The position numbers were made by a program, and so were the translations under genes. Below, piece by piece: positions 50,906 through 60,442 of a DNA stretch of 64,000 bases; position 1 is the first letter of the stretch; every line of letters begins with the position of its first letter. Origin of the DNA: Chitinophaga pinensis (GTDB lineage: Bacteria; Bacteroidota; Bacteroidia; Chitinophagales; Chitinophagaceae); contig LR632930.1 in assembly GCA_902167325.1 (NCBI GenBank), forward strand, positions 1,736,001 through 1,800,000, read 5' to 3'. The notes under the pieces are model-generated. The model worked only from the letters and a program-made list of their open reading frames with translations, searched no databases and had not been told where the DNA came from.

Positions 50906-52240
50906 ATGCAGCCATTATGGGGTACCCGTAATTCCAACAACCTGCGCATAGCGCTGGACTCTCTCGTGGCCAACCGGCTGCGATCCTTCCTCACCGCGTT
51001 AGGCATCATCTTCGGTGTAGGCGCTGTGATTGCCATGCTGGCCATAGGCCGGGGCGCCAAGGAAGAGATTATGAACCAGATGAAACTGGTCGGGGTCAAT
51101 AACATCGTCATCAAGCCCGTCACAGAAAAAAAGGAAGAAGAAGAAAAGGAAGGGACAGAGGAGAAGAAAGCCGGTGGACAGGAAAAGAAAGCCAAATTCT
51201 CCAAAGGTCTCAGCCTGGCCGATGCGCATTCCATTCTGAAAATGGTGCCCACCGTGGAAGCTATCAGTGCAGAGATGATCCTTGAGCAGGATGTGATATA
51301 TCAAAGCAAAAGCAAGAAACTCAAAACGGTGGGCGTGGAGCCTTCGTTTTTTTCACTGAGTAATATCGGACTGGCAGAAGGCCGCATGTTCAATGAGCAG
51401 CAACTCGCCACCGGCGATGGTGTGTGTATCATCGGCGCCGGCGTGAAGCGGAAATTCTTCCTCTCAGAAGATCCGATAGGGAAAGATATCAAGTGCGGGC
51501 AGCAATGGCTTAGGGTGATAGGAGTAACCGACGAAAAGCTCATCAGCAGCGCCACCAAAGAGAACCTTGGTATCCGCGACTACAATATGGATGTATACAT
51601 TCCTATCCAGACAGCGCTGGTCCGTTACCGTAATCCTGCTTTCAAGATATCGCAAAACCGATGGGGTGGGGATGATAGTCCGGAGCCTACGCATCAGCTG
51701 GATCAGCTGATCGTGAAGGTCCGTGATCCGGAGCTGCTCACTGAGTCTGCCGGTATCATCAACCGCATGCTGAAGAGGAGGCACTCCGAAGTGGAGGATT
51801 TTGAAGTGTCGATCCCGGAGCAACTGCTGAAGCAGCAGCAGAAAACGAAAGACGTTTTTAACATCGTACTGAGCGCCATTGCAGGCATTTCGCTGCTGGT
51901 AGGCGGTATCGGTATCATGAACATCATGTTGGCTTCCGTACTGGAGCGTACCAAAGAGATCGGTATCCGCATGGCACTGGGCGCTCAGAAGAGTGACATC
52001 GTTATGCAGTTCCTCTTCGAAGCGGTGCTGATCAGTCTTTGCGGCGGTATCATCGGCATCCTGCTCGGTGTGGCCGGCGCTTATTTTGTGGATAAGGTGG
52101 CAGATATCAAAACCATCATTTCCGCTATTTCCATCCTGTTATCCTTTGTGCTGGCATCTTCCGTGGGACTGATCTTCGGGATCTCCCCCGCGCGGAAGGC
52201 TGCCAATCAGAACCCTATAGAATGTTTACGCCATGCTTAA
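50906..52240 (+). CDS. MacB/FtsX-type ABC permease without ATPase domain
   Basis: A 444-residue permease of the MacB/FtsX family: one N-terminal membrane helix (about 27-47), a large periplasmic domain, then three C-terminal helices (about 315-340, 365-395 and 405-430). A highly charged low-complexity insertion with EKKEEEEKEGTEEKK lies at about 70-95. True MacB proteins carry an N-terminal ATPase, absent here and not encoded in the neighbouring genes, so an ATPase must come from elsewhere. The stop overlaps the TolC-like gene start by 8 bases. Confidence 0.88.
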   Translation: MQPLWGTRNSNNLRIALDSLVANRLRSFLTALGIIFGVGAVIAMLAIGRGAKEEIMNQMKLVGVNNIVIKPVTEKKEEEEKEGTEEKKAGGQEKKAKFSKGLSLADAHSILKMVPTVEAISAEMILEQDVIYQSKSKKLKTVGVEPSFFSLSNIGLAEGRMFNEQQLATGDGVCIIGAGVKRKFFLSEDPIGKDIKCGQQWLRVIGVTDEKLISSATKENLGIRDYNMDVYIPIQTALVRYRNPAFKISQNRWGGDDSPEPTHQLDQLIVKVRDPELLTESAGIINRMLKRRHSEVEDFEVSIPEQLLKQQQKTKDVFNIVLSAIAGISLLVGGIGIMNIMLASVLERTKEIGIRMALGAQKSDIVMQFLFEAVLISLCGGIIGILLGVAGAYFVDKVADIKTIISAISILLSFVLASSVGLIFGISPARKAANQNPIECLRHA

Positions 52241-53705
52241 AAAGTCGATGCTGGCCGCAGTAATTGCGGCCGCCTTAATACCCGGAACATCCCATGCCCA
52301 GCAAAAACTGAATCTGAAGGATGTGGTTTCGATGGCACAACGCAACTCGCCATCTTACTACCGCGCACAAAGCCGTGCCCTCAATTCCCTGTATGCTTTC
52401 CGCTTTTTCCGGTCCGGACAAATGCCGCAGCTGGTGCTGAACTTCAATAACAGCAGCAGTCCTTTCGGGGAAACAGTGGAAGTGCTGCAGCCCGACGGGA
52501 AGATAGAATACATCCGCCGCAAAACTTCCAATACCTCACTGGGCCTTGGATTGCGGCAGAATGTACCCTGGACGGGCGGTAACTTCTCCGTACGATCGGA
52601 TCTCAGCCGGTTCGATGTATTCGGGGACCTTTCCTCCCAGAACTATCTGGCCACACCGTTTTCCATCAACTATAACCAGCCGTCTATCGTTTATAACCCT
52701 TACCGCTGGGAGCGGATGATCGCACCCATTGCCTATGATGAAAGCAAGCGGCAATATGTGGAAGACCTCGAAGTGGTGGGGCTGGACGGTGCATCGTATT
52801 TCTTCGCCGCCCTTAGTGCACAGGTACAGGTGAAGATCTATCAGCAAAACGTGGATAATACCGATACGCTGTATAAGATTTCCAAAGGCCGCTTCGACCT
52901 GGGGAAGATAGCGGAGAACGAACTGCTGCAGATAGAACTGAGCCTCCTGAACGCCCGCAATACACTGGAGCAGTATACCCTGCAGCAGGAAATGGCGTAC
53001 CAGGAACTGAAGCGCTTTCTCAATATGCCCAAAGATGCGGATATCCGGCTGGATCTGCCGGATGCGGTACCCCAGTTCGATGTGCCGCTGGATAAAGCAG
53101 TGGCTGAAGCCAGCAGCAACCGCCAGAGTGTGCTGGAATTCCGCCGCAGACGGTTGGAGGCAAACAGAGATGTGGCGCAGGCAAAGGCTTACAGCGGATA
53201 TGAATTTAACCTGCAGGCGCAATTAGGACAACGTAATAACGACGAGAAACTGCGGAAGGCTTACTCCGGCGGGGAGGTGCAGCAAAACCTCAGTGTGGGT
53301 GTAGGAATCCCTATTATGGACTGGGGCCGCGCCAAATACCGTGTACGCCAGGCAAAAGCTAACCGCGACCTTATTGAGATAGACGTGCAGCAGGAAGAAA
53401 GGAAGTTTGAGCAGGAGGTATTCCTCCAGACCCAGCAGTTCAATATTCAGAAGCGTGTACTCTCCAGCGCAGCCAAAGCGGATACCATTGCCCGCCTTCG
53501 CTATGAGATCACCAAGCAGCGCTACCTGATCGGCAAAATCAGCATCACGGATCTTAACCTTGCCCAGCAGGAGAAAGATCAGGCTACGCAATCGTTTATC
53601 AGTGCCCTTCGGAACTTCTGGAACAATTACTACACCGTGCGCCGCCTGACGCTGTATGATTTTGAGAAGCAGGAGAAGATCAGGTACGAATTCGACGAAA
53701 AGTAA
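52233..53705 (+). CDS. TolC family outer membrane channel
   Basis: A 490-residue TolC-like protein: signal peptide (about 1-22, ending SHAQ), then two repeated coiled-coil/beta halves with LLQIELSLLNARNTL and the second-half VRQAKANRDLIEIDVQQEERKF-type helices. It completes a tripartite efflux set with the adaptor and permease and overlaps the permease by 8 bases. A strong terminator follows. The substrate is unknown. Confidence 0.9.
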   Translation: MLKKSMLAAVIAAALIPGTSHAQQKLNLKDVVSMAQRNSPSYYRAQSRALNSLYAFRFFRSGQMPQLVLNFNNSSSPFGETVEVLQPDGKIEYIRRKTSNTSLGLGLRQNVPWTGGNFSVRSDLSRFDVFGDLSSQNYLATPFSINYNQPSIVYNPYRWERMIAPIAYDESKRQYVEDLEVVGLDGASYFFAALSAQVQVKIYQQNVDNTDTLYKISKGRFDLGKIAENELLQIELSLLNARNTLEQYTLQQEMAYQELKRFLNMPKDADIRLDLPDAVPQFDVPLDKAVAEASSNRQSVLEFRRRRLEANRDVAQAKAYSGYEFNLQAQLGQRNNDEKLRKAYSGGEVQQNLSVGVGIPIMDWGRAKYRVRQAKANRDLIEIDVQQEERKFEQEVFLQTQQFNIQKRVLSSAAKADTIARLRYEITKQRYLIGKISITDLNLAQQEKDQATQSFISALRNFWNNYYTVRRLTLYDFEKQEKIRYEFDEK

Positions 53706-53726
53706 AACGGAACCATACACTTATCC

Positions 53727-53766
53727 ATGCCGGATTTTCGACAGCCGAAATCCGGCATTATTTTTT
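53727..53766 (+). terminator. intrinsic terminator of the efflux operon
   Basis: ATGCCGGATTT pairs with AAATCCGGCAT around a short loop (53727-53758, one bulged base), then TATTTTTT. It argues against a start for the next gene inside this hairpin. Confidence 0.88.
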
Positions 53767-53780
53767 CTGTAAGAGGCAGT

Positions 53781-54410
53781 ATGCGCCCAAACTGGATCAT
53801 GATCGCTGCTTTATCCGTGCTGGCCGTGGCCCTGGGGATTAAATCCTGCCACGACCATAACCGCTCCCGCCAATTACTACGGGTGAATGCCGGGCTCATC
53901 CGCGAGAACAAAGAACTGAAAGACAAGCTGCAGCTCAGCAGCCGCACTACCCAACAGATTGCCGACAGAAAAGATATGCAGCTGCAAATGCAGGCTACCT
54001 TCGTAGACCGCCGTGAATACTTCCGGCGCAACTGGAAGCAATACATCACCCTGCACACGGGCGATTACAAAACCGGGTTCCTGGGTGGAATAAAGAACCT
54101 GGAGATTACCTTGAGGAACCAGACGGAGTTTCCCATAGACAATGCCGTGGTAATGGTAGAGTACCTCCGGGGCAACGGCGGGGTTTTCAAATCAGAGCCT
54201 TACACCATCCATAATATCCCCGAAAAAGGATCGCGCACCATTCAGGCGAGCAATTCCCGTAAAGGCACGAAAGTGAACATCCGGCTCATGAGCGTAACCA
54301 GCCAGCCCATGAACTTCTGCTGGTCGGCAGATAAACGGACGCTCCCGGGAGATGAAGATCCCTGGGCCTGTGTACCCAGGGCCAAACCAGCGGATTCTCT
54401 CCCTAAGTAA
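53781..54410 (+). CDS. hypothetical membrane-anchored coiled-coil protein
   Basis: A 209-residue protein with one N-terminal membrane helix (about 6-22, IMIAALSVLAVALGIKS), a short coiled coil (about 28-65) and a C-terminal beta-sandwich-like domain with LEITLRNQTEFPIDNAVVMVEYL. I do not recognise the family. The start MRPNWIM was chosen because the longer alternative runs through the terminator hairpin; GAGG precedes it. It follows the efflux genes but has its own position after the terminator. Confidence 0.65.
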   Translation: MRPNWIMIAALSVLAVALGIKSCHDHNRSRQLLRVNAGLIRENKELKDKLQLSSRTTQQIADRKDMQLQMQATFVDRREYFRRNWKQYITLHTGDYKTGFLGGIKNLEITLRNQTEFPIDNAVVMVEYLRGNGGVFKSEPYTIHNIPEKGSRTIQASNSRKGTKVNIRLMSVTSQPMNFCWSADKRTLPGDEDPWACVPRAKPADSLPK

Positions 54411-54430
54411 TCATTCTGAAGCATAAATAA

Positions 54431-54460
54431 GAAAGGAGGCCTCCAACCGGGGCCTCCTTT
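54431..54460. terminator. bidirectional terminator
   Basis: AAAGGAGGCC and GGCCTCCTTT flank a short loop between the convergent coiled-coil and phosphatase genes. Confidence 0.85.
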
Positions 54461-54481
54461 CCTGTATTACAATAAATTGTA

Positions 54482-55720
54482 TCAGCGTTTGCTTTTCAGT
54501 TCCACTTTCCCGAACTCGGAGCCATCATCTTTCAGCATCACCAGCTTCAGGTCTTTCTCCGTGGCTTTTACTTTGATGAGGGTGCGGTTGCCATCTTTGG
54601 GCCCGCCACCGATCACGATCGGGTAAGAGTGCTGGCCTTTTACCGGCTGGTGGATGCCCATTCTATGGGTGTGCCCGGCGATGAAGAGGTCGATACCTGC
54701 TTTCTCGAAGGTATCTCCGAACATTTCACGGCAATGCATGGTCCCGTGCCAGTCGCCCGAGTAATAATGCGGTATATGCATCATTACCACCCGGAACTTC
54801 GCTTTTCTGAATGCCGGGGAGGCAACGATCCTTTTCAGGTTCTCTGCCTGTTCGCGGCGGTATTCGTCGAAGTTCACGATGCCTGCGTAAACGGGGTGGT
54901 CGTCCGGTTTATCTTCCCCGGTATCGAGTACGGTGAAGTGAACAGGACCCCAGGTGCGGTCGAAAACGTACTCGCCATCGAAGTAATTGGCCAGCTCACG
55001 GCGGTATTTGCCACGGGTTTCGTGGTTGCCGCGGGTGAATATGAAGGGTTTGGAGGAAGCGAAGGCTTTGCCTGCAGGGGCAAGGAGGTGGTCGATGATC
55101 TGCTTCTCATCTTCCTGGTAATCAAACACATCACCGTTAAAGAACACAAAGTCGTAGGGGTCTTTGTTCAGTCCGGTCAGGTGGGGGATGGATTCCGGGC
55201 GGTCGTGTATATCGTTCATTACCAGCCACGATACTTCGGCGGGCTTGAGGGCCGGGGTGGTGAAGGTGAAGATCTCTGACGTGATGGTGTCGCCATAGGT
55301 GAGTTTATACGGCCTGAACTCCGCAATCTCTTTTGAGTGTACCCGGTAATGGTAGGTGGTGCCGGGTTTGAGTCTGGAGAGGCGGATGCGGTGGAGGTTG
55401 TTGTAGGAATCTACGATACCTGCGCTGGCGTGGCGGGCGGTGGAGCCAAGGGCTTCCGTTTCACCGTATTCCACCCAGCTGTAGGTAGGCTTGTTGCTGA
55501 GCCACATCACCGTCATGCCGTCGGGCATGGGGTGCTGGAGGTAAGGTTGGCAGAGGAAGGCATGTTCCCCGGGAGCGGGGGCTTCATTTGCCGGTGTGGC
55601 AGCCATGGCAGTTGCGGCGGTGAGGGCACCGGGAGTAAGGGCGGCAGCGCCGAACAGACCGGCTTTTGTCAGATTGCCGAGGAATTTCCTGCGTGGAAGG
55701 GTAGGCTTATCATTATGCAT
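54482..55720 (-). CDS. Tat-type metallophosphoesterase (purple acid phosphatase-like)
   Basis: A 412-residue exported enzyme with a twin-arginine signal (LPRRKFLGNLTKAGLFGAA, then ALTP and ATAMA). An N-terminal fibronectin-like domain (about 55-150, with YLQHPMPDGMTVMW) precedes a calcineurin-like catalytic domain: DIHDRPE, FFNGDVFDY, RGNHETRGKY, MHIPHYY and IAGHTHRMG provide the di-metal ligands. It probably hydrolyses phosphoesters in the periplasm. Preceded by a 219-bp spacer shared with the atpD promoter. Confidence 0.88.
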   Translation of the reverse strand: MHNDKPTLPRRKFLGNLTKAGLFGAAALTPGALTAATAMAATPANEAPAPGEHAFLCQPYLQHPMPDGMTVMWLSNKPTYSWVEYGETEALGSTARHASAGIVDSYNNLHRIRLSRLKPGTTYHYRVHSKEIAEFRPYKLTYGDTITSEIFTFTTPALKPAEVSWLVMNDIHDRPESIPHLTGLNKDPYDFVFFNGDVFDYQEDEKQIIDHLLAPAGKAFASSKPFIFTRGNHETRGKYRRELANYFDGEYVFDRTWGPVHFTVLDTGEDKPDDHPVYAGIVNFDEYRREQAENLKRIVASPAFRKAKFRVVMMHIPHYYSGDWHGTMHCREMFGDTFEKAGIDLFIAGHTHRMGIHQPVKGQHSYPIVIGGGPKDGNRTLIKVKATEKDLKLVMLKDDGSEFGKVELKSKR

Positions 55721-55853
55721 GCGTAAAGAGTATTATGGCCTTAAAAATAAGTTGCACCTTTGGGAAATGCCAACTTATTGAGTGTAATTAATATATATTT
55801 GTTTCCTCCGCGTGAAAACTGACGAAAATCAGCCTAAATCAAATTCCCGGAAT

Positions 55854-55884
55854 TTTGGGTTTTCAGGCTTCAATGATTACCTTT
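55854..55884 (+). promoter_or_regulatory. promoter of atpD
   Basis: TTTG (55854-55857), 19 bases, TACCTTTG (55877-55884) form a full Bacteroidetes promoter, leaving a leader of roughly 50 bases before the ATG at 55940. Confidence 0.72.
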
Positions 55885-55903
55885 GCGCGAAATTTTGCAT
55901 TAG

Positions 55904-57442
<1,539 letters not shown>

Positions 57443-57468
57443 GGGCCGACATCACTAAACCGATTAAC

Positions 57469-57720
57469 ATGTTATTGGAAATATTAACACCGGAAAAAAA
57501 GCTGTACACAGGAGAAGTATACGGCATCCAGCTGCCGGGCGTAGACGGGTCTTTCGAAGTATTGGACCGCCACGCTCCACTGATTGCCGCCCTGGGTAAA
57601 GGCAAAATGAAGGTGCTGAAAGATAAGAGCCATGCGGATCACTACTCCATCGAGGGCGGGTTCGTAGAAGTGCTGAATAACAAGGCGACGGTGCTGGTAG
57701 AAGGCGCCACCGCCCAGTAA
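57469..57720 (+). CDS. atpC: F1F0 ATP synthase epsilon subunit
   Basis: An 83-residue epsilon subunit containing the N-terminal beta-barrel domain only (LEILTPEKKLYTGEVYGIQLPGVDGSFEVLDRH in part). The C-terminal helical domain of longer epsilon proteins, which can inhibit the enzyme, is missing; short forms of this kind are common in Bacteroidota. It links the central stalk gamma to the c-ring. A strong terminator follows. Confidence 0.94.
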   Translation: MLLEILTPEKKLYTGEVYGIQLPGVDGSFEVLDRHAPLIAALGKGKMKVLKDKSHADHYSIEGGFVEVLNNKATVLVEGATAQ

Positions 57721-57741
57721 TTCTCAAAGGTTATACATTAT

Positions 57742-57771
57742 AAAGCCGGGCAGTGATGCCCGGCTTTTTTT
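57742..57771 (+). terminator. intrinsic terminator of atpDC
   Basis: AAAGCCGGGCA pairs with TGCCCGGCTTT around GTGA, followed by further T residues; it also lies at the end of the convergent yqgE-like gene. Confidence 0.9.
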
Positions 57772-57777
57772 ATGGAA

Positions 57778-58329
57778 TCAGTTGAGTGAGGGATCGATCG
57801 GGAAGTTAGCCATCAGGGCGAAATTGTTACCCAGCTTCTGGAGGGATTGTTTCCAGATCTCCTCTTCATTGCCATTGAAAAGCAGGGGAGGGTTGATGCG
57901 GGAGAGTATCCAGCTCTTCTCGTTCAGCTCGCCTTCCAGCTGGCCGCTGGCCCATCCGGAGTAACCGATGAAGAATTTGATTTTCTGCATATCCAGCTCT
58001 CCGCGGTTAATAAGTTCCACCACGGTAGCGAAGTCGCTTCCCCAGTAAAGACCTGGGAAAACCTCGAACCCGCCTTCTATCAGGTCGGGCAGCTGGTGAA
58101 TGAAATGAACGGTGTCGAGTTGAACCGGACCGCCGAAAAAGACAGGTATATTGGGAGTTACCACGGCGGGGATGAGCTCATCCAGTTTATGATCGAACGG
58201 GCGGTTTACCACGAAGCCAAAGCTGCCTTCTTCCTGATGTTCACAAAGCAAAATCACCGTTCTGGCGAAATTCGGATCTTTCAGGAAGGGGTCCGCAATC
58301 AGCAATATTCCAGGCGCAAGTTGTTCCAT
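57778..58329 (-). CDS. YqgE/AlgH family protein
   Basis: A 183-residue protein of the YqgE/AlgH family, seen in the N-terminal GILLIADPFLKDPNFARTVIL, the FGFVVNRPF motif and the FGGPV and FIGYSGWASGQLEGEL motifs. Family function is unsettled (regulatory or chaperone-like roles have been proposed). It is convergent with atpDC. Confidence 0.9.
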   Translation of the reverse strand: MEQLAPGILLIADPFLKDPNFARTVILLCEHQEEGSFGFVVNRPFDHKLDELIPAVVTPNIPVFFGGPVQLDTVHFIHQLPDLIEGGFEVFPGLYWGSDFATVVELINRGELDMQKIKFFIGYSGWASGQLEGELNEKSWILSRINPPLLFNGNEEEIWKQSLQKLGNNFALMANFPIDPSLN

Positions 58330-58478
58330 ACCTTATTCCTTAAGCTCTAACCAAATTTAACCAACTCCGGCCAACTATCGGCAATTGGCAGCCTGTTTTT
58401 TGATGGAAAGTGTTGAGCGCGACGCAATATGCCCGGTTTTTGTCGCGTCTGCCATTCCTGCATTCCATTGCAGGGTGG

Positions 58479-58486
58479 TATTTTTG
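58479..58486 (+). promoter_or_regulatory. -7 box of the DUF1801 gene
   Basis: TATTTTTG fits TAnnTTTG, 23 bases before the chosen start at 58510, and supports that start over the longer reading. Confidence 0.5.
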
Positions 58487-58509
58487 AGATAACAAAACCC
58501 ACAATACCC

Positions 58510-58986
58510 ATGGCAAAAACAAACTTTCAAACTGTAGATGAATACATCGCTACTTTCAGTGATGCAGATCAGGCCGCGCTCACTAAGATCCGTAAAGCTA
58601 TACGTAAGGCAGCACCCAATGCGGAGGAGGTAATCAGTTACCAGATACCCGCTTACAAGGAAATTGGGTATGTGATCTATTTTTCCGGTTTTAAGGAGCA
58701 TTATTCCCTGGCCTTCCCGCCCCCTTTCACCGTATTTACCGCATTTGCCAAAGAGCTGGCAGGCTACCAGCAATCTAAAAGTGTGGTACAGCTGCCTAAA
58801 AGCGAGCCCCTCCCGCTGGAGCTGATAGCCCGCATGGTGAAGTTCCGTCTGGATGAGCAGAAGGCTACCCCACAGAAAGCTAAGCCTGCAAAGAAAGCTG
58901 CGGCTAAAGAAAAGTCAACTGCAAAGCCTGCTGTTAAAGCAAAGGCTGCCACAAAAGGTAAAGCTGCAGGTTCTGCCAAGGCATAA
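58510..58986 (+). CDS. DUF1801 protein with histone-H1-like tail
   Basis: A 158-residue protein. Residues 1-112 match the DUF1801 (YdhG/YyxA, iron-chaperone-like) fold with QTVDEYIATFSDADQAALTK, EEVISYQIPAYK and FAKELAGYQQSKSVVQLP. The last about 40 residues, from ATPQKAKPAKK, are almost entirely Lys, Ala and Pro, like histone H1 or the H1-like tails of bacterial DNA-binding proteins. The combination suggests that the tail binds DNA or another polyanion (inference). The start is set by the -7 box. Confidence 0.82.
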   Translation: MAKTNFQTVDEYIATFSDADQAALTKIRKAIRKAAPNAEEVISYQIPAYKEIGYVIYFSGFKEHYSLAFPPPFTVFTAFAKELAGYQQSKSVVQLPKSEPLPLELIARMVKFRLDEQKATPQKAKPAKKAAAKEKSTAKPAVKAKAATKGKAAGSAKA

Positions 58987-59456
58987 AACCGGTACAGAGA
59001 ACTTCTGTCATTCACTATCTTCCGGATGATTTTGCCGGGGATGATGAGGCGGCTTGCGAAGGGCGTTTTGAAGCTTTTCGTGATGATATTCGATCACACT
59101 TCTATCTGCAGTCATTTGCTTGCGTTGCAGATAGGCGGCGTGAGATTCGCTGATATTTTCCCGCCCGGCAGCTATCTGGATGCTCTTTTTTACGTAGCTT
59201 TTTCGTATCCAGATCTTTATGTTAGTTATCCATTCAACCAGCATGTTGAATATATATACAGGCAGCAGGGTTTTATGAGAGCGGAGCAGACCGGGGACAT
59301 ATAAATGAGCCAGGCAGGCGGACCTGCACGGGATGCCTCCAGCTTCTCATGATAGTACAACAATGACATTCCGCTGAGGATACCGCATATAGTAGCAGCC
59401 AGCCTCAATTTGAATTCATTGGGCGATTCAGGGCTAATAAACAATGGATAACGGGT
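58987..59456 (-). other. region of small overlapping minus-strand ORFs
   Basis: Two overlapping ORFs (59226-59444, 72 codons; 59008-59244, 78 codons) lie here in different frames. The first has a membrane-like ICGILSGMSLLYYHEKLEA, the second ends IEYHHEKLQNALRKPP. Both contain a YH(H)EKL word followed by a PP motif about nine residues later, so the region may be a duplicated or frameshifted small gene. Neither is convincing as a translated gene on its own. Confidence 0.3.
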
Positions 59457-59744
59457 TTAGTGTTTCTGTAATCTTTTCAGGCGCATATAGTAATACTGAA
59501 CGTTGATCTCATGCTGGATTTCCCTTGCCTTCTCAATCAATTCCGGAGAATTTTTCCTGTGTACATACAGCCTGGCCTTTTTCCCGGAATATGGCCCGGT
59601 GAATTCCCTCATGCTATCCGGATGCCGGTATACTATAGCATCATATAACCCCCGAGGGATTATCTCTCCTAGATATATCAAAACCCAGCCCCAGAAAAAG
59701 TATAGACAGATAAGTGCCGCTGTTACGAAAATCAGATGATCCAT
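59457..59744 (-). CDS. small membrane protein, unknown
   Basis: A 95-residue protein with an N-terminal membrane helix (about 4-24, LIFVTAALICLYFFWGWVLI) and a basic soluble part ending in a charged helix (EKAREIQHEINVQYYYMRLKRLQKH). I do not recognise it. The following ORFs toward 59 kb are weaker. Its start MDHLIF gives a conventional topology. Confidence 0.5.
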   Translation of the reverse strand: MDHLIFVTAALICLYFFWGWVLIYLGEIIPRGLYDAIVYRHPDSMREFTGPYSGKKARLYVHRKNSPELIEKAREIQHEINVQYYYMRLKRLQKH

Positions 59745-60104
59745 AAGTGGTTTTTTGATGAGGCGCTCAATTTAATGAGGAAATCAACGCAAAAAATACC
59801 GCCTCCGAATTCCGGAGATCGCTTTGCTCCAATTTGAGGCTTTAATAGCGGGTATATACTCCCTAAAGCCTTCAGTAGCCTTATTTCCTTCTGATTTTCC
59901 ATGTATCACAGAATCTCCGAAAATCGGGGATATTCTCACCCTGTGCTACGGCAGTTTTTCCACAGTTTCCACAATTTGGTAATGTGTTGGGCAATACATC
60001 GTCCTCCTCCCGCGTTATCTCTTGCGGCAGAACAAAAAGGGGGCACGGAATCGTAAGGATTCCATACTGCTGTTTTACAATAAGTTATAATGGAAATTTG
60101 AAGC

Positions 60105-60249
60105 AATAAAAAAAGGGACCTAGACAGATCCCTTACCATTTTATCAACCAAAATCTAAATCGCTTATGGAACGAATCCACGTCGATGTATGTAGAAAGTT
60201 TATTCGCTTCTTTGTGTTGTAATCCAGTAGCAAATTTAGTACCAGATCA
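60105..60249 (-). ncRNA. candidate small RNA
   Basis: A minus-strand -7 box TACCTTTG (60262 to 60255) is followed by about 145 bases with no ORF, then a 9-bp terminator hairpin (AAGGGATCT with AGGTCCCTT, loop GTCT, 60134 to 60113) and a run of T. Inside, a hairpin GTGGA-TTCGT-TCCAT closed by ATCG/CGAT is predicted by eye. No -33 TTTG is found at 19-21 bases. An alternative is an RNA on the other strand or a leader of a lost gene. Confidence 0.4.
60108..60134 (-). terminator. intrinsic terminator of the candidate RNA
   Basis: AAGGGATCT pairs with AGGTCCCTT (with one G-U pair, loop GTCT) and is followed on the minus strand by T residues; no protein gene ends here. Confidence 0.7.
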
Positions 60250-60254
60250 CAGAA

Positions 60255-60262
60255 CAAAGGTA
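60255..60262 (-). promoter_or_regulatory. -7 box of the candidate RNA
   Basis: TACCTTTG on the minus strand, exact TAnnTTTG, with no coding sequence downstream before the terminator. Confidence 0.45.
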
Positions 60263-60360
60263 TGTAAAGTACACCTAATAACCGCGCAATTTCCCCGTTA
60301 AAATTACGTTAAAGTGATGTTTTTTAACAGCAGTGCCCCCCATTGTACTATAGACCCCTA

Positions 60361-60388
60361 TAATTTTGTATCACAGTTGCTATAGCAA
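60361..60388 (+). promoter_or_regulatory. -7 box and palindrome before the kinase gene
   Basis: TAATTTTG (60361-60368) is followed within ten bases by the perfect 12-bp palindrome TTGCTATAGCAA (60377-60388), located about where transcription would start. It resembles an operator. Confidence 0.45.
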
Positions 60389-60442
60389 TTACCGTTACAA
60401 GGGAGTTTTTTACCTATATTTATCGTTTCATAGCTTATCAGA

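Larger units (their letters stand above)
59745..60442. other. 698-bp spacer with candidate RNA and kinase promoter
   Basis: This long spacer holds a candidate minus-strand small RNA (60105-60262) and the histidine kinase promoter with a palindrome (60361-60388). The part from 59745 to about 60100 has only chance ORFs and no repeat I can define. Confidence 0.6.

Noticed and set aside
53727..53780. Upstream start for the coiled-coil protein
   Set aside because: The start codon would lie inside the efflux-operon terminator hairpin.
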